Shown: positions 1 to 7,072 of the stretch, in pieces
How positions within the stretch are numbered: position 1 is the stretch's first letter
How the letters are laid out: each line of letters starts with the position of its first letter
Assembly: GCA_030536565.1 (NCBI GenBank)
Contig: JAUNPT010000054.1
Span: forward strand, 1 to 13,750
Reading direction: 5' to 3'
Origin: Eubacteriales bacterium
GTDB taxonomy: Bacteria > Bacillota > Clostridia > Lachnospirales > Lachnospiraceae
Length of the DNA: 13,750 nt
Position numbers and translations under genes: made by a program
The notes under the pieces: generated by a model
What the model saw: only the letters and a program-made list of their open reading frames with translations
What the model was told of the DNA's origin: nothing
Database searches by the model: none

Positions 1-55
1 GATCAGATATTGCCTTAAACACTCTTGCATTATTTTCGTAATCAATATTCATCAT
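1..55 (-). CDS. N-terminus of an ArsR-like transcriptional regulator (cut by the window edge)
   Basis: Eighteen codons are visible on the minus strand before the window ends: MMNIDYENNARVFKAISD. The stretch NARVFKAISD resembles the beginning of many ArsR-family winged-helix repressors, which often read A-R-x-F-K-A-L-S-D-x-x-R before the DNA-binding helices. Two tandem ATG codons sit at 55-53 and 52-50. A GAGAGG ribosome binding site lies 5 nt before the first and 8 nt before the second, so either could be used. A consensus promoter and a dyad lie just upstream. The family call rests on a short stretch without the helix-turn-helix and is therefore tentative. That a protein-coding gene starts here is better supported, by the promoter, ribosome binding site and open frame together. 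Confidence 0.5.
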   Translation of the reverse strand, partial: MMNIDYENNARVFKAISD

Positions 56-66
56 TTCAGCCTCTC

Positions 67-86
67 ATATAGACTTTTTTCTATAT
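67..86. promoter_or_regulatory. Operator-like dyad between promoter and start of the ArsR-like gene
   Basis: Perfect 7-bp inverted repeat ATATAGA (67-73) and TCTATAT (80-86) with a 6-nt spacer. It covers the expected transcription start and ends just before the ribosome binding site. This is where an autoregulating ArsR-type repressor commonly binds, but it could also be a chance AT-rich dyad or a 5' mRNA hairpin. Confidence 0.4.
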
Positions 87-114
87 ATTATATTCATAAA
101 CACATATTTGTCAA
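87..114 (-). promoter_or_regulatory. Promoter of the left-edge ArsR-like gene
   Basis: On the minus strand there is a perfect -35 TTGACA (114-109) and a perfect -10 TATAAT (92-87) separated by 16 bp. Transcription should start near position 80, about 25 nt before the ATG of the partial gene. Confidence 0.75.
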
Positions 115-220
115 CCCGGACCAAAGGCTATCCCTAAATTATGGTAACAACCCAGCCATACCATTCATAATCTGACATAATGTACATATTGACTGAAAAT
201 TTGATATAATGGCTGACAGA

Positions 221-1081
221 TTATGCATGACCGATAGTTTCCCCAAGTCTTACCTTCGTTTCTATGCCCCTTCTTGAATTATTCAGAATATCTTCATCAA
301 TAACAGCCCTGTTTTTCTTAAACAGCAAAATAATAGTGGAGCCGCCAAATTCAAAATGTCCCTTTTCCTGTCCTCTGCATACATAACGCTGACCTTTCTC
401 ATTGACAATTTTTCCGACCATCAATGCTCCGACTTCCATCATTACTACATTACCGAAATTTTCTGATTTTAATATACTGTAGGCACGGCTGTTCTCCTTA
501 TAAATAGGATAGCAGTCATTGGCAACAGGATTCACTGTATGAAGCACTCCCTTAATAAAGCGCTGTCTCGTCACATATCCATTGTCAATATATGCATATC
601 TGTGATAATCATCGACCGTAAGCCTGAACACACAGGCATATCCACCTTTATAGCTGGCTGCCAGACTTTTATCCCTCAGAAGGGAATACACTGTATACAT
701 AGTATTTTTAACATTAAAATGCAGATTTTCTCCAATAGCATAAACACTTAATTTAGAATCACACGGACTTATAAGCACATCTGGATTTGGATTAAAAAGC
801 CTTCTGCCCGCCTTAATCCTTCTGGTGAAGAAATCATTGTAAGAAGTGTACTTCACCTCCTCATAATCCGACATGTCTATTGAATTTTTTTTACAAAAAG
901 AAGGTATTGCAAGAGACGATACAGATGTTGATAAAACCGCCCCTCCAATTTTAGAAAAAACAGGATTAACAAGGACTTTCACAAGCATTCTGCCTGCCAC
1001 AGTCCCATACAGCTTCTTTAACATCTTATCCTGTCCATTATCTTCTCCTATAACATTTCCTTTTCTGTCTGCGTATTTCAT
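221..1081 (-). CDS. psd: Phosphatidylserine decarboxylase
   Basis: Converts phosphatidylserine to phosphatidylethanolamine at the membrane. The proenzyme cleaves itself at a Gly-Ser bond, and the serine becomes the pyruvoyl cofactor. With the start chosen here the protein has 286 residues. The FGGST cleavage motif has Ser248 as the pyruvoyl precursor. DDYHR carries His160 and SPCDS carries Asp108, matching the Asp/His/Ser set of the family. The C-terminal tail after the cleavage site becomes the small alpha subunit. Start: an ATG at 1102 also opens the frame but has only a weak AAGAGA before it. The ATG at 1081 has GGAG six bases upstream, overlaps the pssA stop as ATGA, and gives MKYADRKGN, a usual N-terminus in clostridial relatives. 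It is the last gene of a minus-strand lipid operon. No convincing terminator follows it: the sequence down to position 116 holds only weak dyads. Confidence 0.95.
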   Translation of the reverse strand: MKYADRKGNVIGEDNGQDKMLKKLYGTVAGRMLVKVLVNPVFSKIGGAVLSTSVSSLAIPSFCKKNSIDMSDYEEVKYTSYNDFFTRRIKAGRRLFNPNPDVLISPCDSKLSVYAIGENLHFNVKNTMYTVYSLLRDKSLAASYKGGYACVFRLTVDDYHRYAYIDNGYVTRQRFIKGVLHTVNPVANDCYPIYKENSRAYSILKSENFGNVVMMEVGALMVGKIVNEKGQRYVCRGQEKGHFEFGGSTIILLFKKNRAVIDEDILNNSRRGIETKVRLGETIGHA

Positions 1082-1728
1082 CCTATTCTCCACATATGCC
1101 ATTCTCTTGTAAATATATACAGCAGTGCTGATGCCACCATAATTACCATAACTGCAATAACTCCATTAGAAGGCTTTTTAAATTTAAAATCCGTAATAAA
1201 CAGTATCCCTACTGCCAGCATCATGATTTTTAATACTAACAGGAAAATTTCCTCAGTAAACATTGGCCTTAGCATATAAATCATCGGCAGCGCCACTGCT
1301 GCTGAGGTAATCGGAAGTCCCTGGTAGTATTTTCTATTTTCTGTGGTCTGCTTCTGCCTCATTTCCTCTGCGACATTAAAATATGCCAGTCTGATTACGC
1401 CCGCAACACCATAGAAAAGCAGTATTAACAGACCAATAATATCCTTTCTCACACCAACGCCCATGCTGTGGCAGATAACAATAGGCCCAGCTCCAAAGCA
1501 TACAATATCACATATTGAATCTATCTGTATTCCGAATCGTTTCCCTTCCTCTGTTCTGTCCTTCTTGGTCCTTGCAACCTTACCATCAAACATATCCAGT
1601 AGTCCTGAAACTGCAAGACATACAATTGCGGTTCTGTAATGCCCATCCGATGCAAGCATCATTCCAATGAAGGATACCACAACACTTAAATATGTCAAAA
1701 TTACTGTATAATCATATATTCCTATCAT
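1078..1728 (-). CDS. pssA: CDP-diacylglycerol--serine O-phosphatidyltransferase
   Basis: Makes phosphatidylserine and CMP from CDP-diacylglycerol and serine in the membrane, supplying the substrate of the next gene product, Psd. The 216-residue protein carries the CDP-alcohol phosphatidyltransferase signature: Asp45, Asp48-Gly49, Ala52-Arg53, Gly66, Asp70 and Asp74. The four Asp residues bind the metal pair. Between Arg53 and Gly66 there are 12 residues instead of the textbook 8. I recall this longer form from Clostridia, so it is probably a subgroup trait. About six or seven hydrophobic segments surround the signature. The start ATG (1728-1726) overlaps the TGA of the upstream flippase-like gene as ATGA, and the stop overlaps the psd start the same way, so the three genes are probably translationally coupled. 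The following psd gene makes serine the likely acceptor rather than glycerol phosphate or inositol. Confidence 0.92.
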   Translation of the reverse strand: MIGIYDYTVILTYLSVVVSFIGMMLASDGHYRTAIVCLAVSGLLDMFDGKVARTKKDRTEEGKRFGIQIDSICDIVCFGAGPIVICHSMGVGVRKDIIGLLILLFYGVAGVIRLAYFNVAEEMRQKQTTENRKYYQGLPITSAAVALPMIYMLRPMFTEEIFLLVLKIMMLAVGILFITDFKFKKPSNGVIAVMVIMVASALLYIFTREWHMWRIG

Positions 1729-2819
1729 TTAAATTCCCACCCCTTCGCATAACTGGCTTCTTCTCTGGTAAAACGTCCTATATAAAAATGTGCAAACACC
1801 GTCAATGCCGCACTTACAAACAATTCTGTATAAAAACTAAATGACCTGCTCAAAATCAATCCAGGCAGTAAAAATGCCTGCCCGAATACCGGAAGATATA
1901 CAATATTAAACAAAGCCTCACTGATTCCCATTCCACCCGGCAATGGAAGCATATCAACTGACAGTGAAATTACAGCCTGCAGCATAACAACTACATACAT
2001 ACTGCTTCCACTAAGTCCATATGACCTGTAGATAAAATAAGTCACAAAAAAGAACGAAAACCTCTGTATAATAGTAATTATAAATACTTTGACAATAACC
2101 GGAGCATGCCCCTTCAGATATTTCGCCGTCTGAGCATAAACCGCCATTGAATTTAAGAACTTATCCACCCTCTCAGGCTTGTGCTTAAGCAAATGTATTC
2201 TCTCCATAAATTTTACTAAAGATATAACAATCCATGTTGCAAGCTTCTGGTGAAACACAAGAATCATCATAGATGTAACGCAGAATACATTTAATCCTAT
2301 ACCAAGATAAAATATCCACAGCACTCCCATGAGATACTTTCCAATGAACTGCTGGTCAAATATTACCAGCCAGAGGCCTACTGCAACAAGTACCATTTTG
2401 TATGTAATAGTAACAATCATAAGCACTACTGTTGTCACTGGCACCGGCAGGTTGTTTTTTCTCATATACAATATCTGTGCCGGCTGCCCTCCCGAAGCAG
2501 AGGGTGTGATACAGCTGAAGAAAAAACCTATACAGGAGTAGAGAAAACATGTAAACCGCTTTGTCTTCATTCCCAAAGTATGAAGCAGATAATGAATTAT
2601 ATGTGATTCCCCATATATAAAAAATATAATTGCTGCAGCAGCGGCGGCAAGCCAGCGCACATCAGCCTTATTCATCTTTCCCATAAGAGTGGATAAATCT
2701 CCATCTTCGCCATGAAACACATAGTACAGTGTTAATCCAAATACTAAAACAAGGAATACTATGTTAAAAATGTTCTTCTTATTTCTTTTTAAAAAATTTT
2801 TCACATGTAAGTTTTTCAC
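1725..2819 (-). CDS. Flippase-like / lysylphosphatidylglycerol synthase transmembrane-domain protein
   Basis: Integral membrane protein of 364 residues with about eight hydrophobic helices, of the LPG_synthase_TM / UPF0104 family. This is the flippase half of MprF without the aminoacyl-transferase half. Family marks are SASGGQPAQ (residues 107-115) and LPLPGGMGISEAL (291-303), both conserved in this fold. Relatives are thought to move or help export membrane lipids, but the substrate cannot be read from sequence. The start is GTG (2819-2817), one base after the TAA of the PAP2 gene, with a purine-rich AAGAGAG before it. A second in-frame GTG 15 nt later has no ribosome binding site. The stop overlaps the pssA start as ATGA. 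Its place between a PAP2 phosphatase and pssA/psd suggests it acts on phosphatidylserine, phosphatidylethanolamine or a derived lipid. Confidence 0.85.
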   Translation of the reverse strand: MKNLHVKNFLKRNKKNIFNIVFLVLVFGLTLYYVFHGEDGDLSTLMGKMNKADVRWLAAAAAAIIFFIYGESHIIHYLLHTLGMKTKRFTCFLYSCIGFFFSCITPSASGGQPAQILYMRKNNLPVPVTTVVLMIVTITYKMVLVAVGLWLVIFDQQFIGKYLMGVLWIFYLGIGLNVFCVTSMMILVFHQKLATWIVISLVKFMERIHLLKHKPERVDKFLNSMAVYAQTAKYLKGHAPVIVKVFIITIIQRFSFFFVTYFIYRSYGLSGSSMYVVVMLQAVISLSVDMLPLPGGMGISEALFNIVYLPVFGQAFLLPGLILSRSFSFYTELFVSAALTVFAHFYIGRFTREEASYAKGWEFK

Positions 2820-2820
2820 A

Positions 2821-3510
2821 TTACTCTCTTTTCTGCTTCCTCAATAAATCCAACCATTCCATGCTCTTTTTTACACACTTATACAAGCCTGTATGGTTAC
2901 ACACAAACCAGCTGGCCTCAGAAATAATAACCGCACTTATTACATCTGCTATTACATGCTGCTTGGTAACAAGCGTCGAAATAAATACTAAAACCGCAAT
3001 CACCGCCGATAATGCAACCGTTCTTTTTTTATAATATCCTGAATTTCTAAGTCCAACAAAACAGTTCCAGCTTACCAGACAATGTATAGATGGAAACAGA
3101 TTATCTGCTGCATCTATCTCGTATAAGAAAAGAAGCAGCTTTTCAAATATTCCTGTCCCCAACACCTCCGGCCTTACATTATATGTAGGAAGTATTAAAA
3201 ATATAATTCCACATACCGTCCTTGTCACAACGTCAAATGCAACAAATCTGGCACAATACTCACGGCTGACACGCCCGCACATTATATAAAATATTCCCCA
3301 CGTAACAAAGCAGCCAAAATATACCAGCATAAATTCCGGAACTACCGGAGTCATTCTGTCAAATTCAATTGTTAAATCATAATGAGTTAATCCTTGGTTA
3401 ATCAGTCTGGAACCACCATATACAACATTGTTCCACAAAAAACAAAAAATCAGGGGAAGTATGGCATATGCAGGCAATATCCTCGCAAGCATATTTTTAA
3501 GTTTATCCAT
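2821..3510 (-). CDS. PAP2-family membrane phosphatase (inositol-phosphorylceramide-synthase-like type)
   Basis: A 229-residue membrane protein with about six hydrophobic helices. FPSIH places His143 in the C2 position and TKQHVIAD gives His185 and Asp189 in the C3 position, the nucleophile-relay pair of the PAP2 phosphatase/phosphotransferase superfamily. The arginine of the textbook SRxxxxxH motif is replaced by the STLVTKQH form typical of the PAP2_3/AUR1-like branch. Likely reactions are dephosphorylation of a lipid phosphate (phosphatidate, phosphatidylglycerophosphate or undecaprenyl diphosphate) or transfer of a phospho-headgroup. Sequence alone does not decide. A very good ribosome binding site, GGGAGG, stands 7 nt before the ATG. 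The gene begins 34 nt after purB with no hairpin between, so it is probably read from the purB promoter, and it ends one base before the flippase-like gene. Confidence 0.82.
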   Translation of the reverse strand: MDKLKNMLARILPAYAILPLIFCFLWNNVVYGGSRLINQGLTHYDLTIEFDRMTPVVPEFMLVYFGCFVTWGIFYIMCGRVSREYCARFVAFDVVTRTVCGIIFLILPTYNVRPEVLGTGIFEKLLLFLYEIDAADNLFPSIHCLVSWNCFVGLRNSGYYKKRTVALSAVIAVLVFISTLVTKQHVIADVISAVIISEASWFVCNHTGLYKCVKKSMEWLDLLRKQKRE

Positions 3511-3544
3511 TATTCTTCCTCCCGATTTTTATTCAAGCATTTAA

Positions 3545-4978
3545 TTATACATTAATCTGGGCTGTTAATCCTAAATCTGCCGCATTTGCCTTAAGCACTG
3601 GATTAATAACCTCTGATAAATATTCCTCAACCTGTTCCTTAGAACGTCCCACATACTTCATAGGCTCCAGCTTAGCCTGAAGCTCCTCTAATGTTACGTT
3701 AAACATAGGGTCTGCTGCAATAAGCTCTAAAAGATTATTCTCAAGACCTTCCTGCTTAACTCTCCTGCCAGCTTCCATTGAAAGCTCTCTTATTCTTTCA
3801 TGAAGCTCCTGACGGTCTCCACCTGCCTTAACAGCGTCCATCATAATATTTTCCGTTGCCATGAATGGAAGCTCTGACATAAGTCTCTTAGCAATAACCT
3901 TATCATATACCACAAGGCCATCTACTACATTCAGGAACAAATCAAGAATACCATCTACCGCAAGGAAGCCTTCTGGTACTGAAAGTCTCTTATTTGCTGA
4001 ATCATCAAGAGTTCTCTCAAACCACTGTGTTGATGAAACTATAGCCGGATTAAGCGCATCGCAGATGACATAATCTGCCAGTGAAGCAATTCTTTCACTT
4101 CTCATAGGATTTCTCTTGTAAGCCATAGCTGATGAGCCAATCTGAGATTTTTCAAATGGTTCCTCAACCTCCTTAAGATGCTGAAGCAATCTGATATCGT
4201 TAGAGAACTTATGTGCACTTGCTGCAATACCGGCAAGGACATTAAGCACCCTTGTATCTACCTTACGTGAATATGTCTGTCCTGAAACAGGTACACACTC
4301 CCTAAATCCCATCTTAGCTGCAATCTTAGAATCAATCTGTCTAATCTTGTCATGGTCTCCATTAAACAATTCAAGGAAAGATGCCTGCGTACCCGTTGTA
4401 CCTTTACATCCAAGAAGCTTCATTGTATCAAGTACATGATCCAGGTCTTCTAAATCAAGCATTAACTCATTCAGCCAAAGTGTTGCTCTTTTACCTACTG
4501 TCGTTGGCTGAGCTGGCTGAAAATGCGTGAATGCAAGTGTAGGCTGCGCCTTATATTTGTCTGCGAACTTGGACAATTCATTAATCACATTGATAAGCTT
4601 CTTTCTTACAAGCTTTAAGCCCTCTGTCATTATAATAATATCAGTATTATCACCTACATAACATGAAGTCGCTCCAAGATGGATAATTCCCTTAGCCTTA
4701 GGACACTGAAGTCCATAAGCATATACGTGTGACATAACATCATGTCTTACTTCCTTCTCACGTCTCTTTGCATCTTCGTAATTGATATCCTCCTGATGAG
4801 CCTTAAGTTCTGCAATCTGCTCATCTGTAATCTGTGGAAGCCCTAACTCCTTCTCAGTCTCAGCTAAAGCAATCCATAACCTTCTCCATGTTCTAAACTT
4901 CATATCAGGAGAAAAAATATACTGCATCTCCTTACTGGCATACCTCTCTGCAAGTGGTGTCTGATATCTGTCGTTCAT
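3545..4978 (-). CDS. purB: Adenylosuccinate lyase
   Basis: Cleaves fumarate from SAICAR and from adenylosuccinate, serving both IMP and AMP synthesis in the cytoplasm as a homotetramer. The 477-residue protein is the longer PurB form usual in Clostridia (about 475-480, against roughly 430 in Bacillus). The fumarase/aspartase-superfamily signature GSSAMAYKRNP begins at Gly281, with the catalytic-loop serines at 282 and 283. THFQPAQPTT and TSCYVGDNTD supply the conserved active-site segments. Start: a TTG at 4984 opens the frame two codons earlier, but it lies only 2-3 nt from the AAAGGCGG ribosome binding site. The ATG at 4978 is 8 nt away and is preferred. It is the first gene of a unit continuing into four membrane-lipid genes and is separated from purC-purF by a GH43 gene in the opposite orientation. 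Confidence 0.96.
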   Translation of the reverse strand: MNDRYQTPLAERYASKEMQYIFSPDMKFRTWRRLWIALAETEKELGLPQITDEQIAELKAHQEDINYEDAKRREKEVRHDVMSHVYAYGLQCPKAKGIIHLGATSCYVGDNTDIIIMTEGLKLVRKKLINVINELSKFADKYKAQPTLAFTHFQPAQPTTVGKRATLWLNELMLDLEDLDHVLDTMKLLGCKGTTGTQASFLELFNGDHDKIRQIDSKIAAKMGFRECVPVSGQTYSRKVDTRVLNVLAGIAASAHKFSNDIRLLQHLKEVEEPFEKSQIGSSAMAYKRNPMRSERIASLADYVICDALNPAIVSSTQWFERTLDDSANKRLSVPEGFLAVDGILDLFLNVVDGLVVYDKVIAKRLMSELPFMATENIMMDAVKAGGDRQELHERIRELSMEAGRRVKQEGLENNLLELIAADPMFNVTLEELQAKLEPMKYVGRSKEQVEEYLSEVINPVLKANAADLGLTAQINV

Positions 4979-4999
4979 TGTCAAATCCGCCTTTCATCT

Positions 5000-5017
5000 T
5001 ATTATTTCAAAATAATA
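5000..5017. repeat. Perfect palindrome in the purB leader
   Basis: TATTATTTCAAAATAATA: 8-bp arms around CA, inside the presumed purB 5' untranslated region and about 9 nt upstream of its ribosome binding site. It could be an operator or a short mRNA hairpin. It consists almost only of A and T, so chance is a real possibility. Confidence 0.4.
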
Positions 5018-5089
5018 TATCAATATATTTCATAATATACCATAGCCCTGAATCGTTACAAACCAAACAATTTGACCATTAGTTTATAG

Positions 5090-5118
5090 ATTATATCATA
5101 TACTTATATTATTTTCAA
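5090..5118 (-). promoter_or_regulatory. Likely main promoter of purB and the lipid operon
   Basis: Minus-strand -35 TTGAAA (5118-5113), 17-bp spacer, and -10 TATAAT (5095-5090) with a TG one base upstream (extended -10). This puts the start near 5083 and leaves a leader of about 105 nt. A second candidate lies closer to the gene: TTGTAA (5061-5056), 16 bp, TATATT (5039-5034), also with an extended -10. No purine riboswitch core was recognised in the leader. Confidence 0.6.
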
Positions 5119-5165
5119 TAATATTCAAATTTCCTGTATTTTACATAAACCATATAATTTTTCGC

Positions 5166-5194
5166 TAGACTTGCAAAAGCAACTAACCTATAAT
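5166..5194 (+). promoter_or_regulatory. Likely promoter of the GH43 gene
   Basis: Plus-strand -35 TAGACT (5166-5171, four of six consensus bases), 17-bp spacer, and perfect -10 TATAAT (5189-5194). The start would fall near 5201, about 50 nt before the chosen ATG. The weak -35 would suit a promoter that needs activation or is repressed without substrate. Confidence 0.55.
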
Positions 5195-5196
5195 CA

Positions 5197-5217
5197 TTTG
5201 TAAATACATTTTACAAA
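5197..5217. promoter_or_regulatory. Operator-like inverted repeat at the GH43 transcription start
   Basis: Perfect 8-bp arms TTTGTAAA (5197-5204) and TTTACAAA (5210-5217) with a 5-nt spacer, just downstream of the -10 element. The position suits a repressor that blocks initiation. The TGTAAA...TTTACA core is reminiscent of LacI-family sites but lacks their usual central CG. No regulator gene lies next to it. Confidence 0.45.
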
Positions 5218-5251
5218 AGTTGTTTATTTTCATATGAAAGGAGTTTCTTCC

Positions 5252-6991
5252 ATGCTTTACAAAAACCCAATTATACCCGGTTACAATCCAGACCCAAGTA
5301 TCTGCCGCGTCGGCGACGATTTTTATCTGGTCAATTCCACATTTGAATTTTTCCCGGGGGTACCAATATATCACAGCAAAAATCTTATAAACTGGGAACT
5401 TACCGGCTACTGTCTTAACCGACGTTCTCAGCTTGAGCTTGAAGGCTGCCGTAACTCCGGAGGAATATATGCTCCTACAATCCGCTTCCACAATGGCATA
5501 TTCTACATGATTACCACAAATGTAACAGACAAGGGAAATTTTATTGTACATACTGATAACATTAAAGGAGATTGGTCTGAGCCTGTATGGATTGACCAGG
5601 GTGGTATAGACCCTTCTTTATTCTGGGACGATGATGACCGCTGCTATTATTGTTCTACAGGAATCCTTGATGGAATACGTGGAATTGTAGCATTTGAAAT
5701 CAATCCTATGACTGGGGAAATACTGTCAGACAAAAAGCTTATCAGTGAAGGCTGCGGAGGACAATGTGCTGAAGGCCCTCATATTTATAAAAAGGACGGC
5801 TGCTATTATCTTTTTATCGCAGAGGGCGGTACCGAATATGCCCATAGAGAGACTGTTCAGCGTTCCGCAAATATTTTCGGCCCTTACACGCCTTGTCCAC
5901 ACAATCCAATTATCTCCCACAAGGAGTATAAAAAATCTGAGATTCAGGCGACCGGACATGCTGATTTAGTTGATGATGCCAACGGGAACTGGTGGCTTGT
6001 ATTCTTAGGAATCCGCAGATTCTCCCATGCCCTCCTGCATAATCTTGGACGTGAAACCTTTTTGGCACCTGTATCATGGAGTGACGATGGCTGGCCTGTT
6101 GCAGGCTATAACGGAAATGGTACGGTTGAGCTTGTAATGGACGCCCCCCTTCCAGCCGCAGACCATGATATCACAAAAAAGAATCAGTATATAGTAAAAG
6201 AAGGTGATGCTATCACTAACCCTTCACTTTATACTAAGGGCGGACACATTTTCAAAGACACTGTTCCTACAAATTCATATGGTATAAAAACTGCTGCAGA
6301 AATTTCCAGCTCTATTATAGGGAAAACTGCACTTTTGGCAGACCACAGCATACATATCAGCTTAAGCGAAGACAAACTTGACCGCAGACTGCAGTACACA
6401 AGAAACCCGGAGAGCGGAAATTATATCCACAATCCGGCTGCCGGTTCTCTGACTTTAAAGGGTACGGATATTTCCCTTAACGAACCAGGAAAATCTCCTA
6501 CTATTCTTAGCTTTAAGCAGCCAGAATTTACAACAACTCTTACTGCCGTCATGAATCCTGCTAAAACCAGTGCCCGCCGCAGCGGAATTGCTGCCTACTA
6601 CAACAATGATTATCATTATGAAATATATATTGGAAATGATTCTGACGGAAAATATATTGGCTTCTACAAACACATTCATGACATGGGGGCAGAGCTTTCG
6701 AGAATACCTCTTAATATTGAATCTGATAACCCGGCTTATGTAATTTTTAAAATTGATACAGATAGGGAAGGCTATACCTTTTCCTATGCAATTGCAGATA
6801 CCTGCAGCGCCAGTGCAAAAACAGCTTTCCGCCAAATTGGCTTTGGACTTAATGCTGGCTTAAGCACTGAAGGGACCCGTACTATGACCTTCACAGGCAC
6901 ACTTTTTTCACTTTTTGCAGAAGCTGGAGATGGCGTATTTGAAAATACGATTGATGTAGTAATTAATCCTGATGTAGATTACAATTTATAA
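5252..6991 (+). CDS. Family GH43 beta-xylosidase / alpha-L-arabinofuranosidase
   Basis: Inverting glycosidase that removes xylose or arabinose from plant-derived oligosaccharides. The 579-residue protein has a five-bladed propeller catalytic domain (about residues 3-320) and a C-terminal beta-sandwich (about 330-575), the two-domain layout of GH43 xylosidase subfamilies such as 11 and 12. Catalytic residues can be placed: Asp14 in NPDPS (base), Asp120 in IDPSLF (pKa modulator), Glu174 in AEGPH (acid), and metal-site His236 in TGHADL. There is no signal peptide, so it should act on imported oligosaccharides. Start: the ATG at 5234 overlaps the AAAGGAG ribosome binding site (5237-5243), whereas the ATG at 5252 stands 8 nt after it and is preferred. 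Xylose versus arabinose specificity is undecided. It is a single plus-strand gene between purB and purF, with its own promoter, dyad and terminator. Confidence 0.9.
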   Translation: MLYKNPIIPGYNPDPSICRVGDDFYLVNSTFEFFPGVPIYHSKNLINWELTGYCLNRRSQLELEGCRNSGGIYAPTIRFHNGIFYMITTNVTDKGNFIVHTDNIKGDWSEPVWIDQGGIDPSLFWDDDDRCYYCSTGILDGIRGIVAFEINPMTGEILSDKKLISEGCGGQCAEGPHIYKKDGCYYLFIAEGGTEYAHRETVQRSANIFGPYTPCPHNPIISHKEYKKSEIQATGHADLVDDANGNWWLVFLGIRRFSHALLHNLGRETFLAPVSWSDDGWPVAGYNGNGTVELVMDAPLPAADHDITKKNQYIVKEGDAITNPSLYTKGGHIFKDTVPTNSYGIKTAAEISSSIIGKTALLADHSIHISLSEDKLDRRLQYTRNPESGNYIHNPAAGSLTLKGTDISLNEPGKSPTILSFKQPEFTTTLTAVMNPAKTSARRSGIAAYYNNDYHYEIYIGNDSDGKYIGFYKHIHDMGAELSRIPLNIESDNPAYVIFKIDTDREGYTFSYAIADTCSASAKTAFRQIGFGLNAGLSTEGTRTMTFTGTLFSLFAEAGDGVFENTIDVVINPDVDYNL

Positions 6992-7015
6992 ACCATTTTT
7001 ATATCCTTAACATAA

Positions 7016-7046
7016 ACAGAGACGGGACACTTCTTCCCGTCTCTGT
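7016..7046. terminator. Shared hairpin terminator between GH43 and purF
   Basis: Perfect 12-bp stem ACAGAGACGGGA / TCCCGTCTCTGT with a 7-nt loop, 24 nt after the GH43 stop and 26 nt after the purF stop. It lies between convergent genes, so it probably serves both. On the minus strand it is followed by TTTAT; on the plus strand the T-tract is absent. Termination is therefore likely better for purF, unless aided by factors. Confidence 0.75.
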
Positions 7047-7072
7047 AAACATCATTACCTATATCTTTTAGT

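Noticed and set aside
201..210. Extended -10 (TGATATAAT) on the plus strand, pointing antisense into the psd 3' end
   Set aside because: There is no -35 at the right distance, and such hexamers are common by chance in AT-rich DNA.
141..215. Dyads ATGGTA/TACCAT and CAGCCAT/ATGGCTG downstream of psd
   Set aside because: Stems are only 6-7 bp with long loops (12 and 49 nt) and no T-tract, so not a convincing terminator.
2790..2820. Tandem GTGAAAAA(C/T)TT direct repeat at the start of the flippase-like gene
   Set aside because: It encodes the repeated V/M-K-N residues of the basic N-terminus; two short AT-rich copies are most simply coincidence, and the second GTG has no ribosome binding site.
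5183..5551. 122-codon minus-strand frame over the GH43 promoter and N-terminus
   Set aside because: It lies opposite the catalytic NPDPS region of a well-supported gene and covers its promoter and ribosome binding site.
6455..6835. 126-codon minus-strand frame inside the GH43 gene
   Set aside because: It is a shadow of the C-terminal beta-sandwich coding sequence, with no ribosome binding site or recognisable protein features.
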